From Bacteroides congonensis (GTDB lineage Bacteria > Bacteroidota > Bacteroidia > Bacteroidales > Bacteroidaceae), in the NCBI RefSeq assembly GCF_900130125.1, contig NZ_FQXY01000008.1:264301-328300 (forward strand): DNA of 64,000 nucleotides. Direction: 5' to 3'. The translations under genes and the position numbers were made by a program. Every line of letters begins with the position of its first letter. Position 1 is the stretch's first letter. Positions 45,069-53,191 of this stretch are shown one piece after another. The notes beneath the pieces are model-generated. The model had not been told where the DNA came from and made no database searches. It saw only the letters and a program-made list of their open reading frames with translations.

Positions 45069-45076
45069 TTTCTTTG
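45069..45076 (+). promoter_or_regulatory. Possible promoter -7 element TTTCTTTG
   Basis: One mismatch to TAnnTTTG, placed 21 bp after box pair 2. Transcription from here would run about 270 nt to the AraC gene. Confidence 0.4.
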
Positions 45077-45262
45077 TAGAACATTGTGTAGGATCAATTT
45101 GATTATGGAAGCTTTTGTGCCCTTATGCTCGATTCGAATATTTGCGATGCTAATTGGTTGGGGGAAAGTAAAAGGAAGACGAAATATTAATTGTTCCAGA
45201 ATAGTGTTTTGTGTTGATTATATTTACTATTAAGTAGGCTTCTTGTATAATCATCGTTTTTT

Positions 45263-45298
45263 GTCTGTAATCTAAAAATAGATGTCTTTTTTGTGAAA
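45263..45298 (+). promoter_or_regulatory. Box pair 3 (21-bp period) before the AraC gene
   Basis: GTCTGTAATCTAAAA (45263-45277) and GTCTTTTTTGTGAAA (45284-45298), starts 21 bp apart, 51 bp before the AraC start. No TAnnTTTG follows at the usual distance, so this pair may repress or autoregulate. Confidence 0.55.
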
Positions 45299-45349
45299 AA
45301 CAAATATGTAAAATGGATTGTTTTTTTTTAAAACTACTTGTATTATAAC

Positions 45350-46213
45350 ATGAAATTACTTTATTTATCAGAACATCATTCCTGTTTTAATTATCAGCTA
45401 AAATTTGACAGTGGGTTTGCTCGATACAAATTGGCGTCACAAGAATCCGGCCAAATTGATAATAGCAGTTGTTTTTGTATTTTGTTTCTTTTAGAAGGAG
45501 AGTTATCTGTTAGTATAGGTCGAGAATGTCACATTCCCCTTCTTAAAAATAACATGCTGCTTATACCGCAGAATGAGAGAAACCAGATTGATAGTATTGT
45601 ATCGGCAGAAGGTCTTTTATTGTTTTGGGATAAACAAATAACAGCTTGTGACAAAATGTTTCTTGAATCAATTTCGCATGACAAAATAGAAAATGAGAAT
45701 TGTCGTGTTTTGCCAATCAGAAAACCGCTATTGTACGTTTTGAGGCAGTTGCTTTTTTATTTGGGAGAGGGGATGTTGTGCAGGCATATGCATATTCTTA
45801 AACAGCAGGAAATAAACCTTATATTAAGAGGCTTTTATACAAAGTCTGAGCTTGCTACTTTTTTTTCTGGAACAACCGAAATAGGACGGAAGTTTGAAAA
45901 TTTTGTATTGGATAATTATCAGAAAGTGAGAACAGTGAAGGAGTTCGCGAGTTTATGTTGTGTCTCGGAACGTTCTTTTAACCGTAAGTTTCAAGAGTAT
46001 TTTAACCAAAGCCCTTATCAATGGATGCAGGAGAGAAGGGCTGAACTGATCCGTGAGAAAATTAGCGAACCGGATATTGCTTTTCGGGAAATAGCTATGG
46101 ATTTCGGGTTCAGTTCTCCTGCTCATCTGACTTGCTATTGCAAAAAGTTGTTTGGCGCAACGCCGACTGAACTACGAAGCAGCTGTGAAAAAGAAAATAA
46201 AACTAAACTATAA
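45350..46213 (+). CDS. AraC family transcriptional regulator of the fimbrial locus
   Basis: 287 aa from ATG 45350 (a TTG 12 bp upstream is also in frame). The N-terminal half is a cupin-like sensing domain (FLLEGELSVSIGRECHIPLL, NNMLLIPQNER). The C-terminal double HTH covers about residues 190-283 (VKEFASLCCVSERSFNRKF; AFREIAMDFGFSSPAHLTCY). AraC-type proteins commonly bind two direct half-sites spaced two helical turns apart, matching the 21-bp box pairs found here and before the fimbrial genes. It is followed after 15 bp by the sigma4/alpha-CTD-like gene. The ligand is unknown. Confidence 0.85.
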   Translation: MKLLYLSEHHSCFNYQLKFDSGFARYKLASQESGQIDNSSCFCILFLLEGELSVSIGRECHIPLLKNNMLLIPQNERNQIDSIVSAEGLLLFWDKQITACDKMFLESISHDKIENENCRVLPIRKPLLYVLRQLLFYLGEGMLCRHMHILKQQEINLILRGFYTKSELATFFSGTTEIGRKFENFVLDNYQKVRTVKEFASLCCVSERSFNRKFQEYFNQSPYQWMQERRAELIREKISEPDIAFREIAMDFGFSSPAHLTCYCKKLFGATPTELRSSCEKENKTKL

Positions 46214-46228
46214 TACGTTTTTTCTGAT

Positions 46229-46900
46229 ATGGTGAGTGGTGAATTGAATAATATGGAATTTGGAGACGGTAATGAGGGAGAGAACAAATACCTTTTATGT
46301 AGTTCAAGGGAGCATTGCTCCGACCTTTTTAAAGAGCTTGTCGGAAAGATGTCCATGTGTTTGAAAGACAAAATAATGCAGGATATCTTTTACTCCATGT
46401 TGGCAGGGGGAGGTATGGTTGAGCTGTCTGGTAAGTATAACCTTTCCCGGAAAGCGTTGATTTTTATGTATGAAAAAGCTATGAGGGAAGTGAGTGATAG
46501 TTGGGAGGATATAATTCAAGGAAAACAAAAACTTCAATTAGCCGATCTCCGGTATAGAAATTGTAAAACAGTCTTGTCTCGGAACAATTTTATTTGTGAA
46601 GAAACCAAAGTTGCTGTTCCTGTTAAAGAGTGTGATATACCGGTTGAGTATCTGGAAACACTGTCCACTCCTTTGTCTAATTTTGGAATATCTCCGAGGA
46701 TATTACGAAACCTTAGAAAATATAATATCTATTTATTGGAAGATCTGTTGCGGTTTATTAAAAGGAATGGTTTTGACGGAATTGGCAGATTGCATGGTGT
46801 GGGGGCTAGATCTTGTGATCAGTTGTTTGTAATACTGAAAGATAAGAGTGTTTTGGAGGATAAAGATACCTGTTATTTGTTCCGTTATATTTTTGTATAG
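46229..46900 (+). CDS. Regulator combining sigma region 4-like and RNA polymerase alpha-CTD-like segments
   Basis: 223 aa. Residues about 43-88 (LKDKIMQDIFYSMLAGGGMV, LSGKYNLSRKALIFMYEKAM) read like sigma-70 region 4 with its HTH. Residues about 144-205 (LSTPLSNFGISPRILRNLRK, then IGRLHGVGARSCDQLFVIL) read like the alpha-subunit C-terminal domain with its helix-hairpin-helix. The protein lacks sigma region 2 and the alpha N-terminal domain, so it cannot replace either subunit. It may contact promoter DNA or polymerase. It is cotranscribed with the AraC gene, 15 bp apart, directly ahead of the fimbrial operon. ATG 46253 is an alternative start. Confidence 0.6.
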   Translation: MVSGELNNMEFGDGNEGENKYLLCSSREHCSDLFKELVGKMSMCLKDKIMQDIFYSMLAGGGMVELSGKYNLSRKALIFMYEKAMREVSDSWEDIIQGKQKLQLADLRYRNCKTVLSRNNFICEETKVAVPVKECDIPVEYLETLSTPLSNFGISPRILRNLRKYNIYLLEDLLRFIKRNGFDGIGRLHGVGARSCDQLFVILKDKSVLEDKDTCYLFRYIFV

Positions 46901-46928
46901 ATAAGGACGTGTGCATTATTGATAAATA

Positions 46929-46964
46929 GGCGTATATTTATTAATTTATGTCTTTTTTGTATAA
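46929..46964 (+). promoter_or_regulatory. Box pair 4 before the fimbrial structural operon
   Basis: GTCTTTTTTGTATAA at 46950-46964 is the best box of the set. Exactly 21 bp upstream, 46929-46943 is a degenerate copy (9 of 15 matches). The strong box ends 22 bp before the -7 element at 46987. Confidence 0.6.
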
Positions 46965-46986
46965 CATCATTCCCGCGCTTCTGCAC

Positions 46987-46994
46987 TAATTTTG
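46987..46994 (+). promoter_or_regulatory. Promoter -7 element TAATTTTG of the fimbrial operon
   Basis: Exact TAnnTTTG in the context CTAATTTTGC, 36 bp before the DUF3575 gene. The -33 position has no consensus and abuts the box, as expected for activated transcription. Confidence 0.7.
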
Positions 46995-47030
46995 CATCAA
47001 TAAAAATTGATGTGAAAAGTTTTAATAAAA

Positions 47031-47645
47031 ATGACAAAAATCTTTAGTGTGAAGAGATCGGTTTTTCTCTTATTTTTAATTGTTTGTACCCATTCTTTTG
47101 CTCAAAAGGTGGCGCTAAAAAACAATTTGGCATATGATGCCTTGAAGACTCCTAATCTTTCTGTTGAATTGTCAATGGGTAGAAAATGGACTCTGGACAC
47201 GCAGGTGGGGATGAATTTCTTTTTATTCACGAAAAATGCCACCTCTCCCCGATACAAAAATAAGAAGTTTAGCCATTGGCTGGTGCAGCCGGAGCTTCGT
47301 TATTGGACTTGTGATGTGTTTAATGGTTGGTTTTTCGGGTTGCATGCCCATGGAGGACAGATGAATATCGGCGGGGTTGATGTGCCTTTTGTTCTTCAAA
47401 GAAAGGATGACAGTATGAAAGATCACCGCTACGAGGGCTACTTTTGGGGAGGCGGTTTGAGCGCTGGGTATCAGTGGGTTGTTTCCAATCGTTTTAATGT
47501 GGAGGTTTCTTTGGGAGTTGGTTATGTACATGCTGAGTATGATAAGTATAATTGTACTACATGTGGTAAAAAAATGGGTAAGGGAAATGCTGATTACATC
47601 GGCCCCACTAAAGCGGCAATTTCCCTTATCTATATGTTAAAGTAG
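47031..47645 (+). CDS. DUF3575 family protein of the fimbrial operon
   Basis: 204 aa with a signal peptide ending at HSFAQ. The body is a small beta-barrel-type protein (KNNLAYDALKTPNLSVEL, WTLDTQVGMNFF, GYFWGGGLSAGYQWV), typical of DUF3575 proteins encoded first in Bacteroides fimbrial operons. It is predicted in the outer membrane and may assist assembly. A CTTCGK cluster near the C-terminus has a Cys pair. The DUF3868 gene follows after 59 bp. Confidence 0.8.
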   Translation: MTKIFSVKRSVFLLFLIVCTHSFAQKVALKNNLAYDALKTPNLSVELSMGRKWTLDTQVGMNFFLFTKNATSPRYKNKKFSHWLVQPELRYWTCDVFNGWFFGLHAHGGQMNIGGVDVPFVLQRKDDSMKDHRYEGYFWGGGLSAGYQWVVSNRFNVEVSLGVGYVHAEYDKYNCTTCGKKMGKGNADYIGPTKAAISLIYMLK

Positions 47646-47704
47646 ACTTTTAATAAGTTGGGGTTCGTTTTATTGTTTTTCTATTTTGCTAAAAAAGTAT
47701 ATTA

Positions 47705-49183
47705 ATGAAACTGTTACAATATTATAAGCAACTGTCTTTTATGGTGGGCTGGTGCGGATTACTACCGTTGTGTACTTATGCTCAGGATGCTGTGTTGCCT
47801 GCTGGCAACTTACGTTGGGATTATTCAGATAGCCGTGTGGCGAGGAGTGTGGATGGACGTGATTTGAATATCGAGTTTGCGATAAAACCTGTCGTAAAAC
47901 TGAAAACTCAAGAAGTTGTGTGTATTTCTCCCCGTTACATTTCGGCAGACGGGAAAGAAAGCATAGAGTTGGAACAGGTGTGCATATCCGGAAAAAGAAG
48001 ATATAAGGTGATTAAGCGCCGTAAGGCTTTACGTAATCAAAAGCCCGGACAAGCTGGTTTTGGTGAAGTGCATTCTGTTAAGGAGTTGAAAGATGCTCCT
48101 ATGGTATTTAAGAGTACTTTTCCTTTTAAAAGTTGGATGGCAGATGGGCATATTATAGTGGAGGAGGTGTCGTATGGCTGTGCCGAGTGTGGAGTAAGTT
48201 TGAATGAGGGTATGGCACTGGAAGCTGGTATTCCATTTTTTGGAGCAAAAGATTATGTCTATGATTTTATCGAACCGGAAAAGGTTTTGGTTAAGTGTTA
48301 CAAGGATTCTTTTGATTGTAAAGTGACTTTTCCTGTGGCACAGTATGGGCTTCGTGAGACTTTTGCCGATAATAGTCAGGAACTTGCCAGGCTTGGACAA
48401 TTTGTTTCTGAAAGTTTGAAAATCAAAGGAGCGGAACTCAAGAGTGTATATATAAAAGGCTATGCCTCGCCCGAAGGAGATTTTGATTATAATAGGTCTC
48501 TTGCACAAAGACGTACTAAAACCCTTTCGGACTATATCGCCAACCGATATCCTGCCTTGAAGAAAGCAGTGGTCTATAGTGCTGAAGGTATCGGGGAAGA
48601 CTGGGAAGGTCTTAAGGCGGCAGTCAGTGGCTCCAATCTTGCCAATAAGGACGAAATCCTTTTTATTATCGAACATAACCAAAATGATATGGAACGCGAG
48701 TCTGCTATCCGTGAGTTGGATAATGGCAGAATCTATCACATTCTCCTGAAGGAGTTCTATCCAAAGCTACGGCGTACGACATTCAGTCTCAGTTTTGATG
48801 TAAGGCCTTATGAACTAGAGGAACTTTCGGGAGTTTTTGAGACGACCCCGGAATGTCTTAGCCAGTATGAAATGTACTTGTTGGCCGAATTATATGCTTC
48901 CCGAAGTGAGAATCCCTTTTCAGTGTACAAGAGGGCATATGAGCAGTTTCCGGGAGACATTGTGGCGACTTTGAATTATGCCAATGCCCTGCTGAAATAC
49001 GGGAATGATCCGGATGGGGCTCTACAGGTGCTGGATGCTGTAAAAGAAGATTCTCGTTCTCTTTTCCCCATGGCAATTGCCTATAGTTTGAAAGGTGAGT
49101 GGAAACGGGCTGAGAGTTTGTTGAAGGAGGCTGCTAAATATGGTAACATTCATGCCGCTACGTTTTTCAAAAATAGAAAATAA
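47705..49183 (+). CDS. DUF3868/OmpA-like assembly protein with C-terminal repeats
   Basis: 492 aa with a signal peptide (LPLCTYAQ). The first part is DUF3868 (NIEFAIKPVVKLKTQEVV, CISPRYISADGKESIELEQV). The middle resembles the OmpA C-terminal peptidoglycan-associated fold (VYIKGYASPEGDFDYNRSLA, QRRTKTLSDYI). The last 110 residues form TPR-like helices (AEYASRSENPF region; GDIVATLNYANALLKYGNDP; ALQVLDAVK). It probably anchors the fimbrial assembly machinery in the periplasm. It sits between the DUF3575 and major fimbrillin genes. Confidence 0.8.
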   Translation: MKLLQYYKQLSFMVGWCGLLPLCTYAQDAVLPAGNLRWDYSDSRVARSVDGRDLNIEFAIKPVVKLKTQEVVCISPRYISADGKESIELEQVCISGKRRYKVIKRRKALRNQKPGQAGFGEVHSVKELKDAPMVFKSTFPFKSWMADGHIIVEEVSYGCAECGVSLNEGMALEAGIPFFGAKDYVYDFIEPEKVLVKCYKDSFDCKVTFPVAQYGLRETFADNSQELARLGQFVSESLKIKGAELKSVYIKGYASPEGDFDYNRSLAQRRTKTLSDYIANRYPALKKAVVYSAEGIGEDWEGLKAAVSGSNLANKDEILFIIEHNQNDMERESAIRELDNGRIYHILLKEFYPKLRRTTFSLSFDVRPYELEELSGVFETTPECLSQYEMYLLAELYASRSENPFSVYKRAYEQFPGDIVATLNYANALLKYGNDPDGALQVLDAVKEDSRSLFPMAIAYSLKGEWKRAESLLKEAAKYGNIHAATFFKNRK

Positions 49184-49233
49184 TCAATATATAACTTAGA
49201 TTTAATTTTAATATTTATTTAAACAATTAACTT

Positions 49234-50628
49234 ATGAAAGTGGTAAAAAGTTTTACTGTTGCGGCCTTGGCATTGCTCGCGGCATGTAGTAATGAAGAAA
49301 ATCAAGTTACATCAGACAATACAAGTTATCCGGTGGACGTTAGGGTGTCATTGAATACTAATAAAGTGGGGACACGTGCCGCTATGGGAGACTTACAGGA
49401 AACAGTAGCTGACCAGGCGGCGGCCACACTGTCTAAAGTACATGTGTATCTGGTAGATGGCAGTGGTAATATCACGGTTGCAGAAGAGTTTATAAAGGAC
49501 GACGCGAAGTGGGGGCAACTGGTGAATGCCGTTCCCGCCTCTGCCGATAAAACCCCGGGAGGATATAAATTCCTCGATGTGACGGCTGCAACTAAAGAGG
49601 CAGTTGTAATCTGTAATCCTCAGGGAGCTATCGTTCAGAAAGGTGGTAAAATGGCCGATATTGTAGATTATGTGCTTAAATCAAAAATTGGAGAGGTTAT
49701 TTACGCAGATGCCAAAGGCCTGACAACAATCGGTCAAGAATCTTATGGTGTTAATCCACAGGATGATAAGAGAGTGGTTAAAGCCGCTGAATTCACTCTT
49801 GCCGGTAATATGAACCGTTTCCAGATATTGGGAACCAAATTTGCGAAGATAGAATGGACTCAGTCAGGAAAGGCAGATGCTAAAAAATGGCAGGAAGACT
49901 GGATAAAAGCTAATGCCGGTAAAACACCTGAAGAAGCTCTGGCAGCTTTTGTCGTTCATGTCGGTAAGTATGACGTGAAGACAGGAGCGTCTCCAAATGA
50001 TGCAGAATGGAAGAAATATTTCCAAGTTGTTGATGTAACAGCGGAGAATACAGGCATTGTGATGAATCGCTTCTATAACAAGTTCCATGTTGCAAACCAT
50101 AGTTCCAATGAGTTGCTGGAAGCAAAAACTTATCAGGGTGATAGATATGACTTCGCTACAGGTACATTTAAACCGGATGGAAAAAATGATTTGTCTGAAG
50201 CTGCTTCTTATTATAATGCTGTTGGTTTTGATTTTGAGACAGATAAAAAAGCTGCTGCTTTCAATTTCTTCAGTGATAAAGTGACTAACTATGGGAAAGG
50301 TGGTGATGCTCCTACTCTGCATTTTATTTTTAAGACAGGAAAGGTTAGTGAAAACCGTCGTTTCCTGAATGTTACTGGATATACCGAAACTGAAGGACAG
50401 GATGCAGGCTTGGATGCTGCTGCAAACAAGGTCGGAAAACTGTTGAACATTGATCTGTCGAAAGTGAATGGCGGTAATGGTATTCTAGTAGATGCTGACC
50501 CGACTATTCCTGAAGGAGTAATACCTGAACCGGGTGGTAAGGAAGATTTCAATAACGAGAGTGCAAACGTGATTGTCAGAGTGCAGGTACAACCTTGGGT
50601 GGCAGTAAATGTATTTCCTATTCTTTAA
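49234..50628 (+). CDS. Mfa1-type major fimbrillin precursor
   Basis: 464 aa. Lipobox ALLAACSN puts the lipidated Cys at 18. VGTRAAMGD places Arg48 where P. gingivalis fimbrillins are cut by gingipain-like proteases before polymerisation, although no such protease is in the window. The body is a two-domain beta-sandwich (AATLSKVHVYLVDGSGNI, AEFTLAGNMNRFQILGTKFA), and the C-terminus IVRVQVQPWVAVNVFPIL is the donor strand that completes the next subunit. It builds the fimbrial shaft. A 196-bp gap with hairpins and a terminator follows, which should raise its level over the minor subunits. Confidence 0.88.
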   Translation: MKVVKSFTVAALALLAACSNEENQVTSDNTSYPVDVRVSLNTNKVGTRAAMGDLQETVADQAAATLSKVHVYLVDGSGNITVAEEFIKDDAKWGQLVNAVPASADKTPGGYKFLDVTAATKEAVVICNPQGAIVQKGGKMADIVDYVLKSKIGEVIYADAKGLTTIGQESYGVNPQDDKRVVKAAEFTLAGNMNRFQILGTKFAKIEWTQSGKADAKKWQEDWIKANAGKTPEEALAAFVVHVGKYDVKTGASPNDAEWKKYFQVVDVTAENTGIVMNRFYNKFHVANHSSNELLEAKTYQGDRYDFATGTFKPDGKNDLSEAASYYNAVGFDFETDKKAAAFNFFSDKVTNYGKGGDAPTLHFIFKTGKVSENRRFLNVTGYTETEGQDAGLDAAANKVGKLLNIDLSKVNGGNGILVDADPTIPEGVIPEPGGKEDFNNESANVIVRVQVQPWVAVNVFPIL

Positions 50629-50660
50629 TATACAAGTAGGTATAGATTAATTGTCTGTTT

Positions 50661-50747
50661 GTTCTTTCCCGTTTTTTTCATGTTCGGAAAGAACGGGAAA
50701 GCCTGAAAGTTCTCGTAAGGAGGGTATTTCCTGCCCTTCTTTTTTTT
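50661..50747 (+). terminator. Alternative hairpins and terminator inside the fimbrial operon
   Basis: GTTCTTTCC/GGAAAGAAC (50661-50669 with 50686-50694) and CTTTCCCGTT/AACGGGAAAG (50664-50673 with 50692-50701) overlap and exclude each other. A third stem AGGAGGG/CCCTTCT (50718-50724 with 50734-50740) is followed by seven T. Partial termination here would separate abundant shaft subunit from anchor and tip. Confidence 0.6.
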
Positions 50748-50824
50748 GTAAGACAAACTGATGGAAGCATAAGACTTTTCAGGGGTTTGTGAAATAGATA
50801 TTTGATTATTATTATTTTAAAAAT

Positions 50825-51742
50825 ATGAGCATTAGATACGCATTTACATGGCTGCTACTGATGGTCACAGCGTTTGTCGTGACATCCTGCAACCAAGTCT
50901 ACGATGACTTAGGCGCTTGTCTTGGCAATACCATTGTCTTTTCCTATCTGGCTGATGATAATAAAGAGCATCTACAAGAATATGTAGATGATATTGATGT
51001 CTTTATTTTTGATGCTGAAGATGAAAATCTGGTAGAAAAATATCATCTCAAAGGAGAGCAGTTATCCTCTCCATTGGAAGTCAGACTTCCTGAAGGAAAG
51101 TATAGGGTGGTAGCTGTAGGTAATGCCTTGAAAGAAACTTCCATTATAAAAAAAGATAGTTATAAAGAAGGACTGGTGTCCCGTCTTGAACTTACAGAAA
51201 ATGATATCCCGGCTGTGGGTACGTTTGACAGGTTGTATTTAGGAGAAACTATTGTAACATCGAAGGTGCTGAATGAATCGCGTGATGTGGTACGCCTTTA
51301 TTCTCAACATGTAAAAATACATGCGGAAGTGCTTCCCGATGGAGATGCGGATATACAGCCTTGGTTTGAACAGAATACTAAGAATGGATTCCGTCTGCAG
51401 GTGGAATCTTTGTCAGCCCGTTTCTCTTTTACCGGTGCTCGTTCCGGAATTACCTCATTTGATCTTCCATTTACAGCCGGAGAGAAAAAAGACCGTTTTG
51501 TACTTGATTTCAATACTTTGCGCTTTGAGGACGAGGATCCGATATTGATTTATCTTGTACAGAATGAGGCAGTTCTTTGTACTGTAGATGTAGCGCAATA
51601 TATCGCACAGTACCATGATAAAGTTCAGATAACAGGTCGGCAGGAAGCACTGCTTCCATTATATTTCCGTCAAAATCTGTTTTCTTTGAGCGTAAGTGTA
51701 AAACCATGGGAAGCAGTGGATGTGGTTCCCATAACTGATTGA
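50825..51742 (+). CDS. FimB/Mfa2-type fimbrial anchor subunit
   Basis: 305 aa lipoprotein (VTSCNQVYDDLGAC, Cys22). The VYDDLxxC start, the VDDIDVFIFDAEDENLVEKY strand and the C-terminal LSVSVKPWEAVDVVPITD match the Mfa2 anchor family, which ends polymerisation and holds the fimbria to the cell. It lacks the Arg cleavage site of the major subunit, as expected for an anchor. Its stop overlaps the next start by 1 bp (TGATG). Confidence 0.85.
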   Translation: MSIRYAFTWLLLMVTAFVVTSCNQVYDDLGACLGNTIVFSYLADDNKEHLQEYVDDIDVFIFDAEDENLVEKYHLKGEQLSSPLEVRLPEGKYRVVAVGNALKETSIIKKDSYKEGLVSRLELTENDIPAVGTFDRLYLGETIVTSKVLNESRDVVRLYSQHVKIHAEVLPDGDADIQPWFEQNTKNGFRLQVESLSARFSFTGARSGITSFDLPFTAGEKKDRFVLDFNTLRFEDEDPILIYLVQNEAVLCTVDVAQYIAQYHDKVQITGRQEALLPLYFRQNLFSLSVSVKPWEAVDVVPITD

Positions 51743-53154
51743 TGAAGATTATGTTGAAATATATGAAATATATCCATACGGTAAAAGCTATTGGTCTTTT
51801 TATGATTACAATGCCACTGCTCCTTTCTTTTGTTCTACTGTCTTGCCAGGGAGAGGAAAATATTATGGAGCAGTTTTCAGATGAGGACAATGTGACTGTC
51901 AGATTGAATTTATCGACTAGAAGTGTTGAAGCAGGAGAGAGTGACATGTTGGATGAATATTCTTCCGATCCTGCTAACTGGTATAAAACCGGAACGTTAT
52001 TTCCTAAACCACCTGCTTTGCCGAGAATCGCGCTTATGATTTTTAACAAGGATCTAAACCGGTATGTATATAACAGCTTGATATCCTTTAATCCCGATGG
52101 TACGAGTGGACGGTATCAGATCAAGGTACGTATCCCTAAAGGTGAAACAGAGTTTTATGCTTTTTATGCTCCCAATCAGACGGGACAGGATTTGCCTTAT
52201 TATACTCCTGAAGGAGATTTTCGCAATAAGATTCCATGGGATTTTCTAAAGATGGATATAGAAGAAATAAACAGAGAAGCTATTGTAGGTGCAGCGTTCC
52301 CCGCTATTCTTAAGGAGCAGGAGAATGGTAGTATCGGACTTCCGTCAAATAGCCCCTATGATGGCGTAGACCCTTCGCCGGCAAATGAAAAAATTATAGA
52401 TTGGACGGAGACTGTTGCAAAGCCTTGGGAGGATGTTCCCGGAATGTCTAACAGATTACATATGGGCATGCTTTCGGGAAAGGCAGAAGCAACTGTGCAA
52501 CCTTCTACTGGGGAACAGGTACAGGAGGTTACAGTTCCCTTATTCCGTGATTTCTCCCGCATCCGGATATATATCGCAAGTGCGGCCGCTCATGACCGAA
52601 TAAATTATATTTATAAGAGGATTGCTTTTCTTAATTTTCCGGTGATGATGTCTCCTTCTTTCAGAGAAAATGATTCGGATGAATCCCAACTGGCCGCTTC
52701 TAGCCCAAGTACAGAGAATATAATGGAACATACAGGTGTCTATTCTTACGGAATAAAGAACGGGGGAGCAATGAGCATATATGAGGCCCCTTTTACTACT
52801 GATGGAAAGATTGATCATACGCAGATGGAAACTCGGAAATATGAACAGTTCTTTTTGCCACAGTATCTGGCTCCTTATATTCCGGAAAGCAATACTTGGC
52901 AAAAGGGGTACCCTCATCCAAAGATACAGTTGACTGTGGAGCATTCTGATGGAGGAAATAATTCACAGTTAAAGACAAAGACTTTCTTGTTTGATGTTGG
53001 TGAAGAAACCTCTCCTGGTGTATATTCCGGACCGATTTATCCAAATCGAGATTATAAAGTGTTCATTGTTTTACCGGAGTCTTCTGACAAGGAGATCATT
53101 TACCGGGTCGAACCGTGGGTAAGGAAAAATGTGGATTTTCCTCCATTCCAATGA
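51742..53154 (+). CDS. Fimbrial accessory/minor subunit lipoprotein
   Basis: 470 aa from ATG 51742, coupled to the anchor gene by a TGATG overlap. Lipobox VLLSCQGE (Cys35). It has the fimbrillin layout: a strand RVEAGES-type N-terminus with TRSVEAGES (possible Arg processing site), PRIALMIFNKDLNRYVYNSL, a second domain after about 240 (VPLFRDFSRIRIYIASAAA) and a C-terminal YRVEPWVRKNVDFPPFQ donor-type strand. It is most like FimC/Mfa3-type minor subunits, but the exact counterpart is uncertain. Confidence 0.7.
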   Translation: MKIMLKYMKYIHTVKAIGLFMITMPLLLSFVLLSCQGEENIMEQFSDEDNVTVRLNLSTRSVEAGESDMLDEYSSDPANWYKTGTLFPKPPALPRIALMIFNKDLNRYVYNSLISFNPDGTSGRYQIKVRIPKGETEFYAFYAPNQTGQDLPYYTPEGDFRNKIPWDFLKMDIEEINREAIVGAAFPAILKEQENGSIGLPSNSPYDGVDPSPANEKIIDWTETVAKPWEDVPGMSNRLHMGMLSGKAEATVQPSTGEQVQEVTVPLFRDFSRIRIYIASAAAHDRINYIYKRIAFLNFPVMMSPSFRENDSDESQLAASSPSTENIMEHTGVYSYGIKNGGAMSIYEAPFTTDGKIDHTQMETRKYEQFFLPQYLAPYIPESNTWQKGYPHPKIQLTVEHSDGGNNSQLKTKTFLFDVGEETSPGVYSGPIYPNRDYKVFIVLPESSDKEIIYRVEPWVRKNVDFPPFQ

Positions 53155-53191
53155 TATACACAAGAATTTATCATGATAAATTTTATTACTT

